From Gari tellinella (Eukaryota > Mollusca > Bivalvia > Cardiida > Psammobiidae), in assembly GCA_922989275.2 (NCBI GenBank), contig OV277867.1:9734001-9798000 (forward strand): a DNA stretch of 64,000 nucleotides. Direction: 5' to 3'. The notes beneath the pieces were generated by a model. It searched no databases and was not told where the DNA came from. It was given only the letters and a program-made list of their open reading frames with translations. Position numbers and translations under genes: made by a program. This document shows positions 1 to 9,980 of the stretch, piece after piece (within the stretch, counting starts at the first letter, position 1; each line of letters begins with the position of its first letter).

Positions 1-213
1 TATTGTATATGACTGAATCGAACCAGTACATTGTTATAAATGATCATATAAAATGAACAAAAAGATTGTATGACTTTTATTTACCATATGAAAAAGTTTT
101 ATGTTCTTCTTTAATTCAGCAACCCGCCTGCATCTGAAATTCGGACTGAACTGTCGAACTTACAGAACCGATCGATTGTACAGTCACCGGTGGTGAGCGA
201 AGGTAGAATTGAG

Positions 214-305
214 AGAACAGCCTCGCGAGGCATAGACAGAACAGCCTCGCCAGGCATAGATAGAATAGCCTCGCCAGGCATAAGTAGAATAGCCTCGCCA
301 TGCAG
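214..305 (+). repeat. 24-bp tandem repeat, four units
   Basis: Four consecutive units begin at 214, 238, 262 and 286; each has the form AGAAYAGCCTCGCSAGGCAT plus four bases. The period is a multiple of three, so an ORF at 190-498 reads it as an eight-residue repeat of the type RTASPGID. No start context, splice pattern or family match supports a real protein. The last unit is cut short at TGCAG. Each unit contains a small GCCTCGC/GCGAGGC-like dyad. Confidence 0.85.
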
Positions 306-601
306 TTCCTATGGAAGATACTGGCCCGCCTCGGACAACCAAACGGAGAGCACGTGCAGCGAAATTGACAGAATTGAACACCTGTCAGTTTATGAGGGAG
401 AACATAGATCTACAAAAGCACCACCCAGTACCATCTCAACTGGTATGTTTAGAGGAAAAGATGTTATTCTTTTCCGGTATACTTGTTTGTACGCTTAACC
501 AATTGTATGCTGGGTAATATTTTGCGGTCATTTAAAATATTGTCTGCCGAGAGTATAACTCCAATATTTGCAAAATATTTTAGCATTTTCTGATAGAATG
601 T

Positions 602-795
602 TGACTTAGCTGCAAACAGCTAATGTGGGGCCTGATCTGAGATCAAAACTGTTTGCCTAAAGGTACACCTGAAAGAGTATCCCGAATAAAATGGGTTAAT
701 TTATTATTATCATTGCAAACAGTTGGAAGCCAGATAAGACGCTGGGTAACCCGGCGTCTGGCCAGGCTCTTCAATATTTGCCACTGAGACTACAA
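602..795. repeat. Remnants of two GATCAGACG-type hairpin cores
   Basis: At 610-657 the pair GCAAACAGC ... CAAAACTGTTTGC surrounds GGGGCCTGATCT. At 713-790 a worn family A core is visible: GCAAACAGTTGGAAGCCAG, then GACGCTGGGTAACCCGGCGTC, then a decayed right arm ending TTGCCACTGAGA. The family A terminal repeats are missing on both. Confidence 0.6.
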
Positions 796-854
796 CGAAT
801 CGTGAGAAATTTCCAAATATTGTAATGTTCTACATGTTTATGCCCCAACACGAT

Positions 855-1645
855 TTAGTCGGGAGCATATTTTTTGGTCTGTCTGTCTGTACACCACTTT
901 AACCTTGGCCATAGTGTTGCAACTACGTCATAGTATAGATTTGAATCAAGTGTTATGTTCTGGTCTCTCCAAATGAGGTTGAGTTTAACAATTGCAGATG
1001 TTGCTTGAGCAATAGCTGGTCTGGATCCTTGGTTAGTCATTAGAGCTCCGAGGTACTTGGACGTGTTCACATATCGAGTCTTTGACTGTATACGACGATG
1101 TCATCTAGTGTGTCCTTCACTTTACTGTTTGTCATTGTTTTAATTCCCGCACTAATCTCCATACCGTATGTCCTGGAGGCGTTATCTTAATTTTTCACGA
1201 GACCTTTCAGCTCTTATTGCGTTCCTGTCACTCCATCGATATTGTCTGCGAAATGGAGGTTTGTAATACGTCTTCTAGCGATGCTAAGTGTTCCAGTGTA
1301 ATCATCTAGTGCATCTGTCATGATTCTTCACAGAACTATATTAAAAAGTGTTGGCGAGAGCGAGTAAGAAGCCTTGGAGAACTACTACTGCATGATGTGC
1401 GCAACCAATTCCCAGTCGACCCGCTGTAGAATACAGTGCTTGTAGCATTGACATAAAGTTGCTGTGTCATGGCAATCAGTTTGGGTCGGATATTAAATTT
1501 CTTCATAGTGTTCCATAGTACATCATTCCAAACCCGATCAAAGGCCTTCATGAAACATGTGAATACATATGTACCTGATAATATCATAATTCTTTGTGAT
1601 GATCTCAACACTTTCCTGAATACATGTACATGTATTTGTTCTATT
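855..1645 (-). pseudogene. Non-LTR retrotransposon, RT C-terminal part (broken)
   Basis: Read on the minus strand, 1640 to about 1320 encodes TIEQI, a disrupted stretch, then KAFDRVWNDVLWNTMKKFNI and PKLIAMTQQLY, which is the hallmark block just before the RT catalytic region in endonuclease-reverse transcriptase LINEs. Further along, 1070-855 encodes SKYLGALMTNQGSRP...IAQATSAIVKLNLIWRD, matching the post-catalytic segment of the same protein type. Frameshifts and stops lie between them and I could not see an intact YADD-type catalytic motif. This continues the protein fragment at 2943-3650 after removal of the element at 1659-2920. The exact clade (RTE-like or similar) is uncertain. Confidence 0.8.
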
Positions 1646-1658
1646 GTTGCTCTTTTTA

Positions 1659-2920
1659 TACCCCCAACACTGTGTGGTGGGGGCTATATAGGAAATGCCT
1701 TGTCCGTCCGTCCACCCGTCGCGTTTTTTCGGGACATTTGCCTTTTTCTTGAAAACTATATACAATACCATTTTCAAACTTGGTATATATTATCAGTGTT
1801 ATATGGGGACACTCAGTGACAGGTTTCATAACTCTTGCACAAAATTTGACAGAATTATGCCCCTTTATAACTTTACATTTTGTTCCTTAATATGCACATC
1901 TGGTGGAAAGGGAGATAACTCATCCTATATTATGTCAAGTGACTAAGAAGAGAATAGGAAGGGAGATAACTCATCCCAACTTGCCATAACACTCTGATCA
2001 TGTGATCATTTCTAAATTTAGAAATAATTCCTCAATATGACATTATGACAAACCTTGTTATGACAACGACGTCATCATGGCGTCGACGTCATCATGGCGT
2101 CATGATGACATCATGATGCTATGGTGATGATGCATTTGAAAAATCTAGAAAAAGCTTGTTTCTTTGTACATTTCCATCACAACAACAACAAGGAGTACAA
2201 TTATAACCTGCTGTATGATTTTACTTGAAAGCCAAATGAATACACTGCAGTGACAAAACACCTCGGGGCATTTGTCACTTTCTGTGACACCTTGGCCATA
2301 ACTTTTTGATTACTTAAGATAGAGACTTTATATTTGGTATGTGAATTCACCTCAAGAAGCTCTTGAGTTCAGTAAAATTTGAGTCATGTCCAACAAAGGT
2401 AAAGGTCATTTAGTGGTCATTTAGCGGTTACTCTAGTGGAAAGGGAGATAACTCATCCTATATTATTTCCATTGACTAAGAAGTGAGTAGGAAGGGAGAT
2501 TACTCATCCTACGTAGCCGGGTGGTAGTTACGTTCAGGTAATGGGACGAATAAATAACTCCCGGTTTAGTTTTGAAGAGTGATTTCCCTTTTCGGTTGTG
2601 AATGTTTTTTCCGTTGAGAGTAGTATTGTCTCGATTATAAAATGTGATTATTTGATTTTCTCTGGATTAGTTCAATGTTCTTTTCCACGATCTGGTATGT
2701 CACTTTCTTACGTTATATGAAGTCGCGTATTTTTCCACGAGCATTGTCTTGGAATCGGGCGCGATTTGGTATGTCATTTTCTAACGTTGTATGAATTCGC
2801 GTATTTTTCCACGTGCGTTGTCTTGGAATTAACGATATATTAGTAATATCAATTAAACAAACAAAACGTTATATTACGTTATATTGGCGCCTTGTGACAG
2901 AGAGGTTTCCTGTGGGGGTA
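1659..2920. mobile_element. 1.26-kb element inserted in a LINE, TACCCCC ends
   Basis: The left end is TACCCCCAACA and the right end is TGTGGGGGTA, a ~10 bp inverted repeat that includes TA at both outer edges. The LINE reading frame stops matching just outside each end (AGFR-type motif at ~2955, TIEQI at ~1640), which makes the boundaries believable. Inside are two copies of GGTGGAAAGGGAGATAACTC (about 1904 and 2438), a 74-bp direct duplication beginning at 2693 and 2767 (TGGTATGTCA), a CATCATGGCGTC minisatellite-like patch near 2070-2110, and the family K repeat. No ORF of note. It may itself be composite. Confidence 0.55.
2166..2291 (+). repeat. Family K repeat, copy 1
   Basis: This ~130 bp unit carries CAACAAGGAGTACAATT, CCTGCTGTATGATTTT, and CAGTGACAAAACACCTCGGG followed by TTGTCACTTTCTGTGACACC. 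Two other copies are at 5016-5142 and 9184-9319. The AGTGACAAA/TTTGTCACT pair forms a short stem. Here it sits inside the 1.26-kb element. Confidence 0.75.
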
Positions 2921-2942
2921 TCAATCACCTTTAGTGATAGTT

Positions 2943-3650
2943 CTAGTTCTCTCTGAAACCTGCCTGCTCTTCAGCTATGATCGTTTCTGTCTGAGGTTTA
3001 ATTCTATTCAGAATTATTCTTAAGAGTATCTTACTAGGGTGGCTGATAAGGCTGACTGTTCGATAAATGTTTCATTGCTAAAGGTTGCCATTTTTCGGAA
3101 GTGTTTGTTACAAGAGATCGTGTCCATGACTGCGGCCAGATGCCTGTCTCCATATACTGATACAAATTTTGTTTTGAATAGTGACAATATTCTCTCCCCC
3201 TGCCTATACTAGTTCTGCTGGTATGTTATCTACACCTGGTGATTCTTTCTTTCTTGAGAGCCATTATTGCCTGTTCGATCACAGATTAATAATTGAATCT
3301 GTATAATGATCTTCTGTTGCATTATCTAGTACATTCAGTATATTTGGATCCCCTCCAGCTTTATGATTGTACAGTTCTGAGCAGTACTCTGTCCATCTAT
3401 TTAGAATGTCTTGTAGATATGTAAGGAGTTTGCCAATTGTGTCCTCTATTGTAGAAATATTGCTTTGCTTGGTGTTTGTAAGGTCTTTCACTGTCTGATA
3501 AGCTGTCTTACTATCGTTCCTTTTTAGACTATCCTCATTCTTTATGAGTGCCCTTCTATCCAATCTTCTTCAGCCTCTTTCATTTCTTTTCTTAATGTGT
3601 TCCTTATTTCTCTATACTTGCGTGCTCCTTCCTCCTTCCTCAGAACTCTC
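2943..3650 (-). pseudogene. Non-LTR retrotransposon, linker and RT N-terminal part (broken)
   Basis: On the minus strand, 3650-3545 reads KEEGARKYREIRNTLRKEM and EAEEDWIEG, then after a frameshift ALIKNEDSLKRNDSKTAYQT followed by VKDLTNTKQSN and ILNRWTEYCSELYNH (3563-3279). Next comes SVIEQAIMALKK, another frameshift, SPGVDNIPAELV, and finally TETIIAEEQAGFRE near 2985-2945. This order is the spacer between endonuclease and RT plus the first RT blocks of an endonuclease-reverse transcriptase. At least three frame breaks show it is dead. It is cut on its 5' side by family L at 3653 and on its 3' side by the 1.26-kb element. Confidence 0.85.
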
Positions 3651-3652
3651 AG

Positions 3653-5005
3653 TTTTTAGCTCACCTGAGCACAAAGTGCTCAAGGTGAGCTATTGTGATC
3701 GGTCGCCGTCCGTCGGTGTCGGTGTCGTCTGTTCACAATTTGTTTCAAATAACTTCTTCTCTGAAACCAATGGCCCAATTTTAACCAAACTTGGTCAGAT
3801 ACATACTGTAGTTGTGAGCTTCAAAAATTGTTGAAAAAAGTGGGTGGGGCAATCGGTCTTGTTGCCATGGCAACCATGCACAATATCTTAAAAAAATCTT
3901 CTTCTCAAAAACGACTGGTCCGATTTCAATTTGGTTTCCACCAAAATGTTTCTCAATTAATATACTTTCAAAGTTGTTCAAAGAATTTTGATCCGTCAAA
4001 AAACATGGCCGCCAGAGGGCGTGGTCATTTTCCGTATTTATGTAATATTGACAACTAAAGTCAAACCTTTAAACATCTTCTTGTCAATAATTATAAGTCC
4101 TATGACAACCAAATTTCACATGTAGCATCATGTTGTGAACCTTTAGCAAGATTGTTCAAATAATGACCCCCGGGTCAAAAATGGCCCCGCCCCGGGCTTA
4201 TCAGTTTTTCATAGGAAAACATTTAAAACTCTTCTTCTCTAAAACCGTATGGCCTAGACCTTTTATATTTGGCATGCAGCTTTGCCTTATGGACCTCTAC
4301 TAAGATTGTTTAAATCATGACCCAAGGGTAAAAAATAGCCCCGCCCCGGGGCTTATCAGTTTTACATAGACTTATATAGGAAAACCTTGAAAAATCTTCT
4401 TCTCTGAAACCGTAAGGCCCAGACCTTCTATATTTGGCATCTAGCTTCACCTTATGGTCCTCTACCAAGATTGTTCAAATCATGACCCCAGGGTCAAAAA
4501 TGGCCCCGCCCCGGGGCTTATCAGTTTTTCATAGACTTATATAGGAAAACCTTTAAAAATCTTCTTCTCTGAAGCCGTAAGGCCCAGACCTTTTTTATTT
4601 GGCATCTAGCTTCGCCTTATGGTCCTCAAACAAGATTGTTCAGATTATGACCTCCCAGTCAAAAATGGACCCGCCCCGGGGCTTATCAGTTTTACAAAGA
4701 CTTATGTACTTTAAAAATCTTCTTCTCTGAAACTGTAAGGCCCATATCTTTATATTTGGCATCTACATGTAGCTTTGCCTTATGGTCCTCTACAAAGATT
4801 GTTCAAATCATGACACCAGGGTCAAAAATGGACCCGCCCGGGGCTTAACAGTTTTACATAGACTTCTACAGGAAAACCTAATTCCGAGTTGTTTCAATTT
4901 CATGCAACAGTCCACATACATGCAATGACAAACTTTATTATGCATCGAGTATAACACAATAGTTCCTCAGGTGAGCGATTTAGGGCCGCATGTGGCTCTT
5001 GTTTT
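3653..5005 (+). mobile_element. Family L element, AGCTCACCTGAG ends, copy 1
   Basis: It starts TTTTAGCTCACCTGAG and ends CCTCAGGTGAGCG followed by a conserved GGGCCGCATGTGGCTCTTG tail. The interior is a run of diverged monomers: CTTCTTCTCT begins at 4231, 4396, 4561 and 4719 (spacing 165, 165, 158), each followed by a GACCCCAGGGTCAAAAATGG / CCCGCCCCGGGGCTTATCAG segment. Just inside the left end are GTCCGTCGGTGTCGGTGTCG and GTTGCCATGGCAACC. The inverted second copy is at 32119-33678. No coding capacity seen; a non-autonomous DNA element is likely. Confidence 0.75.
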
Positions 5006-5015
5006 AGTTTAAACC

Positions 5016-5142
5016 TTTTCAATTGAACAAAACCAAAACTTGAAGGAGTACAATACATGCTGTATGCTTTTATTTTACAGCCAATTGAATACAAGGCAGT
5101 GACAAAACACCTCGGGGATCAATTGTCACTTACGGTGACACC
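5016..5142 (+). repeat. Family K repeat, copy 2
   Basis: Diverged copy: GGAGTACAATACATGCTGTA, then AGTGACAAAACACCTCGGGG, then TTGTCACTTACGGTGACACC. It lies immediately outside the right end of the family L element. Confidence 0.65.
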
Positions 5143-5282
5143 GTTTGTGTATTGCATGCGTTTGGGTTTCATATGTACATGTTTTTAAACTTGAAATAAT
5201 AATATGTGGTCATTAATTAAATACAATATTTACTGTACTTAATGTTTAGATTAACAGTATAAGAATATTTTATCGTTACCAG

Positions 5283-5426
5283 AATCCATCGAGGAGTTGT
5301 TCTTGCCACCGGAAGTAAGGTGTCCTGCAGAAATCACGAGAACGGAACCAAACAAACAGTACAGCCCAAAGTTTCGTGTGACCCGTCGCAAAACCGAAAA
5401 TCCAAATCCACCCGTGCAAATAACAG
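5283..5426 (+). CDS. Internal exon of an unidentified gene (exon a)
   Basis: The acceptor TATCGTTACCAG precedes 5283 and the donor CAG|GTACAT follows 5426. The 144-nt exon enters with two bases completing a codon and leaves with one, so both flanking introns are phase 1. It reads SIEELFLPPEVRCP, then AEITRTEPNKQYSPKFRVTR, then RKTENPNPPVQIT with no stop and animal-like codon choice. The same phase holds for the exon at 8880-9032, so splicing would keep frame. I do not recognise a domain here: one cysteine, proline- and charge-rich, plausibly a linker beside an extracellular module. A family A copy lies 37 bp beyond the donor. Confidence 0.55.
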
Positions 5427-5463
5427 GTACATGTATACTGCATGGATCTGCAGTTAACCTCAA

Positions 5464-5713
5464 TACAGTGGAGAAAACGTTATTCTTTCCCGTTTAAACG
5501 CAAACGTACACAAACGCATAGCACTAAAACGTAGAAAAGTACAACTTTTTGACAATTCTGATAATTCATGTTTATCTTGGTGGCAAACAGTTTGGAGCCT
5601 GATCAGACGCCGGGTTACCCGGCGTCTGATCTGGCTCCAAACTGTTTGCACTGCAAATAATAGTTTTAGCGTAAACGCGTTTATTGGGAAATAATAACGT
5701 GTTCTCCACTGTA
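5464..5713 (+). mobile_element. Family A element, forward
   Basis: A 250-bp copy in TA sites. Forward orientation means the GTTTAAACGCAAACGTACGC arm comes first and the GCGTAAACGCGTTTATTGGG arm last. The left end is CAGTGGAGAAAACG; the right end is the variant ACGTGTTCTCCACTG. The centre is GCAAACAGTTTGGAGCCTG, then GACGCCGGGTTACCCGGCGTC, then GATCTGGCTCCAAACTG. It is used here as the reference description of the family. Non-coding, Tc1/mariner- or similar-type TA-target MITE by structure. Confidence 0.92.
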
Positions 5714-5959
5714 TACTTCATGTATACTGCATGGACTCAATAATTTGAACTCGCTTGACTATTTTACTGTCATTTATGTAGTAATTTAACACGTCTAACA
5801 CGGTCATATTATTGTTTGCTTAAAAGTGTCCGTCTGTTTTGACTTACGAAATATTGAAATGAGTGTTAAACAGTTTGGATCCTAGTCAGACGTGATCAAA
5901 ACTGTTGCAAATAGCTATTACTAGCTAGTATATATTTTTTACCTACATTTGGGGCGGGT

Positions 5960-6660
5960 GTAATAAAATAAAGCAATCAATTATAGTAAAGGACTATAAA
6001 GAATGAAGTTTAAAAATGATAAATATGCGAGCTTTTATCGATTCACTTAAGATCACCTGGATCAGAAGGCTAATTATAAATAATGGCGGATGGATAGACA
6101 TAATAAAAAATAGCATTGACTTAAACAAAATGCTTAACTGTGGGAAACATTTCTATGAATCATTAGCAAATAAGTGTAGTAATATATTTTGGGCTGAAAC
6201 ATTTATAGCATTTTCAAAAGTATTCAATAATCACATTATAGATAAAAACGAAATTCAAGATTATCCATGGTTTTATAACCATATGATTTTGGTTCGGCAA
6301 AAAAGTGATTTCTTGAAGTCATAGTTTAATGCAGGGTTACATTTATTGGAGACATAGTAAATGAATATGGATCTATCATGCATTTTAATGAATGTATAAA
6401 TAAATATAGTTTGTCTACCAATACTTTAATCTACAATGGAATTAAACTTGCAATTGAAAAGGGGCTTGAAAAGTTAAAAATACAAAATAGAAATTTGAAG
6501 ACCATGCAGAAACCAGCTTTCCCCCCATACATAAAAATACTTTTTAAAGATTCGAAATTAAAAAACTGTCTGAAGGATATTGATGAAACTTCACACAAAT
6601 GGTATATGCATTAGGATCTGAAGCTGAGTCAAGTTTAAGGATTATTCGATTGTTCGTTAC
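5960..6660 (+). pseudogene. Non-LTR retrotransposon, RT C-terminal region (broken)
   Basis: The plus strand encodes KMINMRAFIDSLKITWIRRL (from ~6016), then IFWAETFIAFSKVF and YPWFYNHMI; after a frameshift near 6325 it continues FIGDIVNEYGSIMHFNECIN, KYSLSTNTLIYNGI and KPAFPPYIKILF to about 6615. The pattern (LKxTWIRRL, FW...W..F, WYN, F.GDIVNE...F.E) is that of the region downstream of the RT catalytic core in LINE ORF2 proteins of aquatic invertebrates. Truncated at both ends. A copy of the next part of such a protein is at 27377-27806 on the other strand. Confidence 0.8.
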
Positions 6661-7041
6661 AGAGTTAGCTGCCCTAGATGTACTCAGATATACTTTAACC
6701 TAAAGGCTGTCAATGGGCGTACAGTATTATGTACCGTTTTCGGTGCTCTTGTTGTCAATTGCCGTCTGGCTATCATCAGAATTGGCTGACGACTTTAACC
6801 TTTTACTCCATAGATACACATTTCTACACATTTCATTTATTCATCAACTGAAGAAAATAGTTCCGTTTTATACATTAAATCATAAATGTGCAATATAACA
6901 ACATTCCCATACAACTTATTGTACATTTTGCTTTACTTTCAACCTACTTTTAGTGATAACTTGTCTTTAAAACTAGAAACAGGCTACGAGGTAATAGGGT
7001 AACCGTTTGAAAATCTTAGTTGATTAAAGTCAAATTCGCAG
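6661..7041. other. Gap without a supported gene
   Basis: The first part (6713-6898) is an unsupported 61-aa ORF. From about 6855 the text (GAAAATAGTTCCGTTTTATA, TTTGCTTTACTTTCAACCTA, GGTAATAGGGTAACC) resembles the flanks of the family H hairpins at 52.7 and 55.5 kb, so this is probably a worn H-type element. Confidence 0.4.
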
Positions 7042-7291
7042 TACAGTGGAGAAAACGTTATTCTTTCCCAATTAAAACGTTTACGCTAAATCTATTGTTT
7101 CCATTGCAAACAGTTTGGAGCCAGATCAGACGCCGTGTAACCCGGCGTCTGATCAGGCTCCAAACTGTTTACCACTCAGATTAAAATAAATAGTGAGAAA
7201 TGTCAAAAAGTTGTTATTTTCTACGTTTTAGTGCTTTGCGTTTGCGTACGTTTGCGTTTAAACGGGAAAGAATAACGTTTTCTCCACTGTA
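7042..7291 (-). mobile_element. Family A element, reverse
   Basis: A 250-bp copy with AAAACG/CGTTTT ends. The left arm is mutated (CCAATTAAAACGTTTACGC) and the apex has GACGCCGTGTAACCCGGCGTC, one change from the usual loop. Confidence 0.9.
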
Positions 7292-7445
7292 TTCTTTAGA
7301 ATTCACTAGATCAGACAATGAGGATTTTTGGCACTCATGGTGGATATTTCTTCAGAAATACAATTTAAAAGTCATTTTGCAACGACAGTGCAGACATCAG
7401 TTTTAAATAAGACGATATTTTTGCGGTAATCCTACCATATACATG

Positions 7446-7538
7446 TAGTAGCTTAAGCAGACTGAAAGTAAAGCAGGTGAGCTTTAGGGCTAATTGTATT
7501 TTTCTTTCAACCTGCTTAAGGTGACTATCTGCCTTCAA
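7446..7538. repeat. Family H hairpin
   Basis: Stem arms TAGCTTAAGCAGACTGAAAG and CTTTCAACCTGCTTAAGGTG enclose a decayed AAAGCAGGTGAGCTTTAGGG loop region. Confidence 0.6.
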
Positions 7539-7910
7539 AATGGAGACACGCAATGGGTAACTAGTTTATACATAATGACAATATAGTTATGTCTTGGACT
7601 AAATGTCAAGGACCAGATGAGTTATAATATTACAATTTATTTGGTTTCAAAATGAGTTATTTAATTCAAAAGGGCAAATGCAGGACTGTCAATAAATTGG
7701 TTTGTCATATCGAATTATTCAATTTAAAGGGGAAAGTTCGAGAATTCTATTTAATTGGGTTGTTAATGTCAAGTCGAAGTTTGCTGCTTATTTAATGAAT
7801 GAATTTTATTTCTCAAATTTAGACATTGAGCTTTTGGGTGAAAAAAACACCAAAACGAATGTAAAACTTGATGAAAATGCACTTAACCTTTGTCCCATAT
7901 CGTAGTTCTA
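7539..7910. other. Gap without a supported gene
   Basis: AT-rich. A 67-aa ORF at 7702-7905 has no recognisable motif, no clear initiation context and no splice logic. I see no repeat family here. Confidence 0.4.
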
Positions 7911-8035
7911 GTTTCGAAGACAGATGATCACATAAAACATGTTGAAAGAAAGCAAAATGCGCCTTACTGCGCATTCTGCTTTACTTTTAGTTTGTGTTAA
8001 GCTACCATCTGCTATGATATAGAAAATATTTCTTA
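7911..8035. repeat. Family H element
   Basis: Begins TTCGAAGACAGATGATCAC and ends CTACCATCTGCTATGATATA followed by GAAAATATTTC. The inner stem is GCAAAATGCGCCTTA / CTGCGCATTCTGCTTTAC. Confidence 0.65.
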
Positions 8036-8195
8036 CGGGTCACATTCAACTTTATTAAATGGAATTATTTGAGATGAGGAATAACATAACATAATGTCTA
8101 TCATTTTGTTTATTGGCAATGGCAATATCAGCACCACAATAATTAAGCGATAGAGGAAAACTGTATTTTTCAGTGTAAGATAGAAAGTTAGCATG

Positions 8196-8858
8196 TACAG
8201 TAAAACCTCTCTATTACGACCATTAACTTTTGTTAATTATTGGGTGTTTAAGGCAGGTGACTGCTTAAAGCAAGTCTATTACGACCACTAACTTTTGTTA
8301 ATTATTGGGTGTTTAAGGCAGGTGACTGCTTAAAGCAAGTCTATTACGACCACTAACTTTTGTTAATTATTGGGTGTTTAAGGCAGGTGACTGCTTAAAG
8401 CAAGTCTATTACGACCACTAACTTTTGTTAATTATTGGGTGTTTAAGGCAGGTGACTGCTTAAAGCAAGTCTATTACGACCACTAACTTTTGTTAATTAT
8501 TGGGTGTTTAAGGCAGGTGACTGCTTAAAGCAAGTCTATTACGACCACTAACTTTTGTTAATTATTGGGTGTTTAAGGCAGGTGACTGCTTAAAGCAAGT
8601 CTATTACGACAACTAACTTTTGTTAATTATTGGGTGTTTAAGGCAGGTGACTGCTTAAAGCAAGTCTATTACGACCACTAACTTTTGTTAATTATTGGGT
8701 GTTTAAGGCAGGTGACTGCTTAAAGCAAGGTGACAGTGAAACAGAAAGCTCCTTTAGGAGCTTTCTGTCTCACTGTTATCTTGCTTTAAGCCGTCACCTG
8801 TTTTTATACAATCAATTAGCCATTGTTTTAGTGGTCGTAATAGAGAGGTTTTACTGTA
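8196..8858. mobile_element. Family D element with internal tandem expansion
   Basis: TA-flanked ends CAGTAAAACCTCTCTATTAC and GTAATAGAGAGGTTTTACTG form a perfect inverted repeat. Other D copies here are ~210 bp; this one is 663 bp because seven extra 65-bp units lie between the left end and the hairpin. The hairpin itself (GGTGACTGCTTAAAGCAAGG ... AAAGCTCCTTTAGGAGCTTT ... ending AAGCCGTCACC) is intact. The right end lies 21 bp before the acceptor of exon 8880-9032. Confidence 0.92.
8211..8730 (+). repeat. 65-bp tandem array inside family D
   Basis: Units start at 8211, 8276, 8341, 8406, 8471, 8536, 8601 and 8666 with exact 65-bp spacing. Each runs from CTATTACGACCACTAACTTT to TGCTTAAAGCAAG. 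They are almost identical: the first has GACCATTAAC and the one at 8601 has GACAACTAAC. There are no unique spacers. Confidence 0.95.
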
Positions 8859-8879
8859 ATAAAATATTGTTTTCTTCAG

Positions 8880-9032
8880 AATTTCGTCCTGTGAGCAGAT
8901 ATTCCCCCGAAGCCTATGATGGTAGATCCACTGCGGACGCAGCCGAGCTCGCCAGACAACGTGACGTCAGAGTTGTTGCCGTTAGCGACAATCTTGCCAC
9001 CCCTGGAAATAATATATTACCGTTTAAAAAAG
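8880..9032 (+). CDS. Internal exon, possible vWA-domain fragment (exon b)
   Basis: The acceptor TGTTTTCTTCAG precedes 8880 and the donor AAG|GTTTGT follows 9032. Length is 153 nt, phase 1 in and out, joining exon 5283-5426 as G|AA (Glu). It reads FRPVSRYSPEAYDGRSTA, then DAAELARQRDVRVVAVSDN, then LATPGNNILPFKK. The DGRS...A..AR.R.VRVVAV pattern is that of the strand-helix-strand following the DG[RK]S loop in von Willebrand factor A domains, where an Asp joins the metal site in family members. I see only this part of the fold, so the call is tentative. A subtilase-like strand is an alternative. Without splicing, the frame stops at 9044. Confidence 0.55.
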
Positions 9033-9055
9033 GTTTGTTACGTTAACTGTTTTGG

Positions 9056-9588
9056 GCATGGAATAAGTGAACAGTTTGTTAGTTATTTCATGGTTTTGTA
9101 AAATAAACGATATATTCACAGGTTTTTGAGGCATCTGTATGGCCGAGAGCTCCAAGCCATGTGCTAAGCTATGAAAAGCTTTTTTAGTTGTAAACTTTCA
9201 TCACAACAACAACAAGGAGTACAATTAAAACCTGCTGTATGATTTTTCTTAAAAGTCAAATGAATACATTGCAGTGATGACAAAACACCTCCGGGGCATT
9301 TGTCACTTTCTGTGACACCATTCTTGTTATCAGTTATGTTATGGCAAAAAGGGACCTAAATCATTTTCTCCTCTTTTCATATAACTGTTGTGGTTTATTT
9401 TTCAATTGTGCAACAATATACTAATGTCTGTTACTAAAAACTATTAATCAAGTAATAAATACTTATATAATCGAAATTAGCACATGGCTTGGAGCTCTCG
9501 GCCAATCAGATGCCTCAAAAACATGTGAATATATCGTTTATTTTACAAAACCATGAAATAACTAACAAACTGTTCACTTATTCCATGC
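9056..9588. mobile_element. 533-bp foldback element with 112-bp inverted repeats
   Basis: Arms 9056-9167 (GCATGGAATAAGTGAACAG ... TCCAAGCCATGTGCTAA) and 9477-9588 are near-perfect inverted copies, differing by a few bases (GGTTTTTGAGGCATCTG against CAGATGCCTCAAAAACATG). The middle holds a family K repeat. Starts 24 bp beyond the donor of exon 8880-9032. Confidence 0.85.
9184..9319 (+). repeat. Family K repeat, copy 3
   Basis: Close to the copy at 2166: CATCACAACAACAACAAGGA, then CCTGCTGTATGATTTTTC, then GACAAAACACCTCCGGGGC and TTTCTGTGACACC. Carried inside the 533-bp foldback. Confidence 0.75.
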
Positions 9589-9959
9589 TTCCGTCATCTC
9601 AAGGCAATTTGACGTCACAATTCTAGCAATCTTCCGAGGAAACCGTTTGCCTGCAATGTAGCCTTAATGATAAATAATCGGAATAAACACCAGTACACGG
9701 ATTTAAACGGAAGCAATACAGAAATTTCACAGTAACAATAAAAGATCTAGATCTACCCCGTTCCTCTTGACCAAGATATACATGTATGCATTGTTTCAGC
9801 TGAAGATGTAAAAACCGGAATACGCATGTCTAAATTGTCTTTAAAAGGCAGCTGAGGTCAGAGGTGAACTGCACACGCTTCATGACGTTATATTATGTAC
9901 AGTGAGACCTAGACTTTAAAGACACTTACTAATGAATTGTGCTTACATATAGAGCTTCA
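9589..9959. other. Gap without a supported gene
   Basis: Contains CTTGACCAAGATATACATG and a TGACGTCA-like site at 9609, but no reading frame, repeat copy or RNA gene that I can support. Confidence 0.4.
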
Positions 9960-9980
9960 ATAAGCTTTATTTATGTTTGG

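Noticed and set aside
8211..8730. Regular 65-bp direct repeats resembling a CRISPR array
   Set aside because: Units are contiguous with no unique spacers, and they lie within a eukaryotic DNA element.
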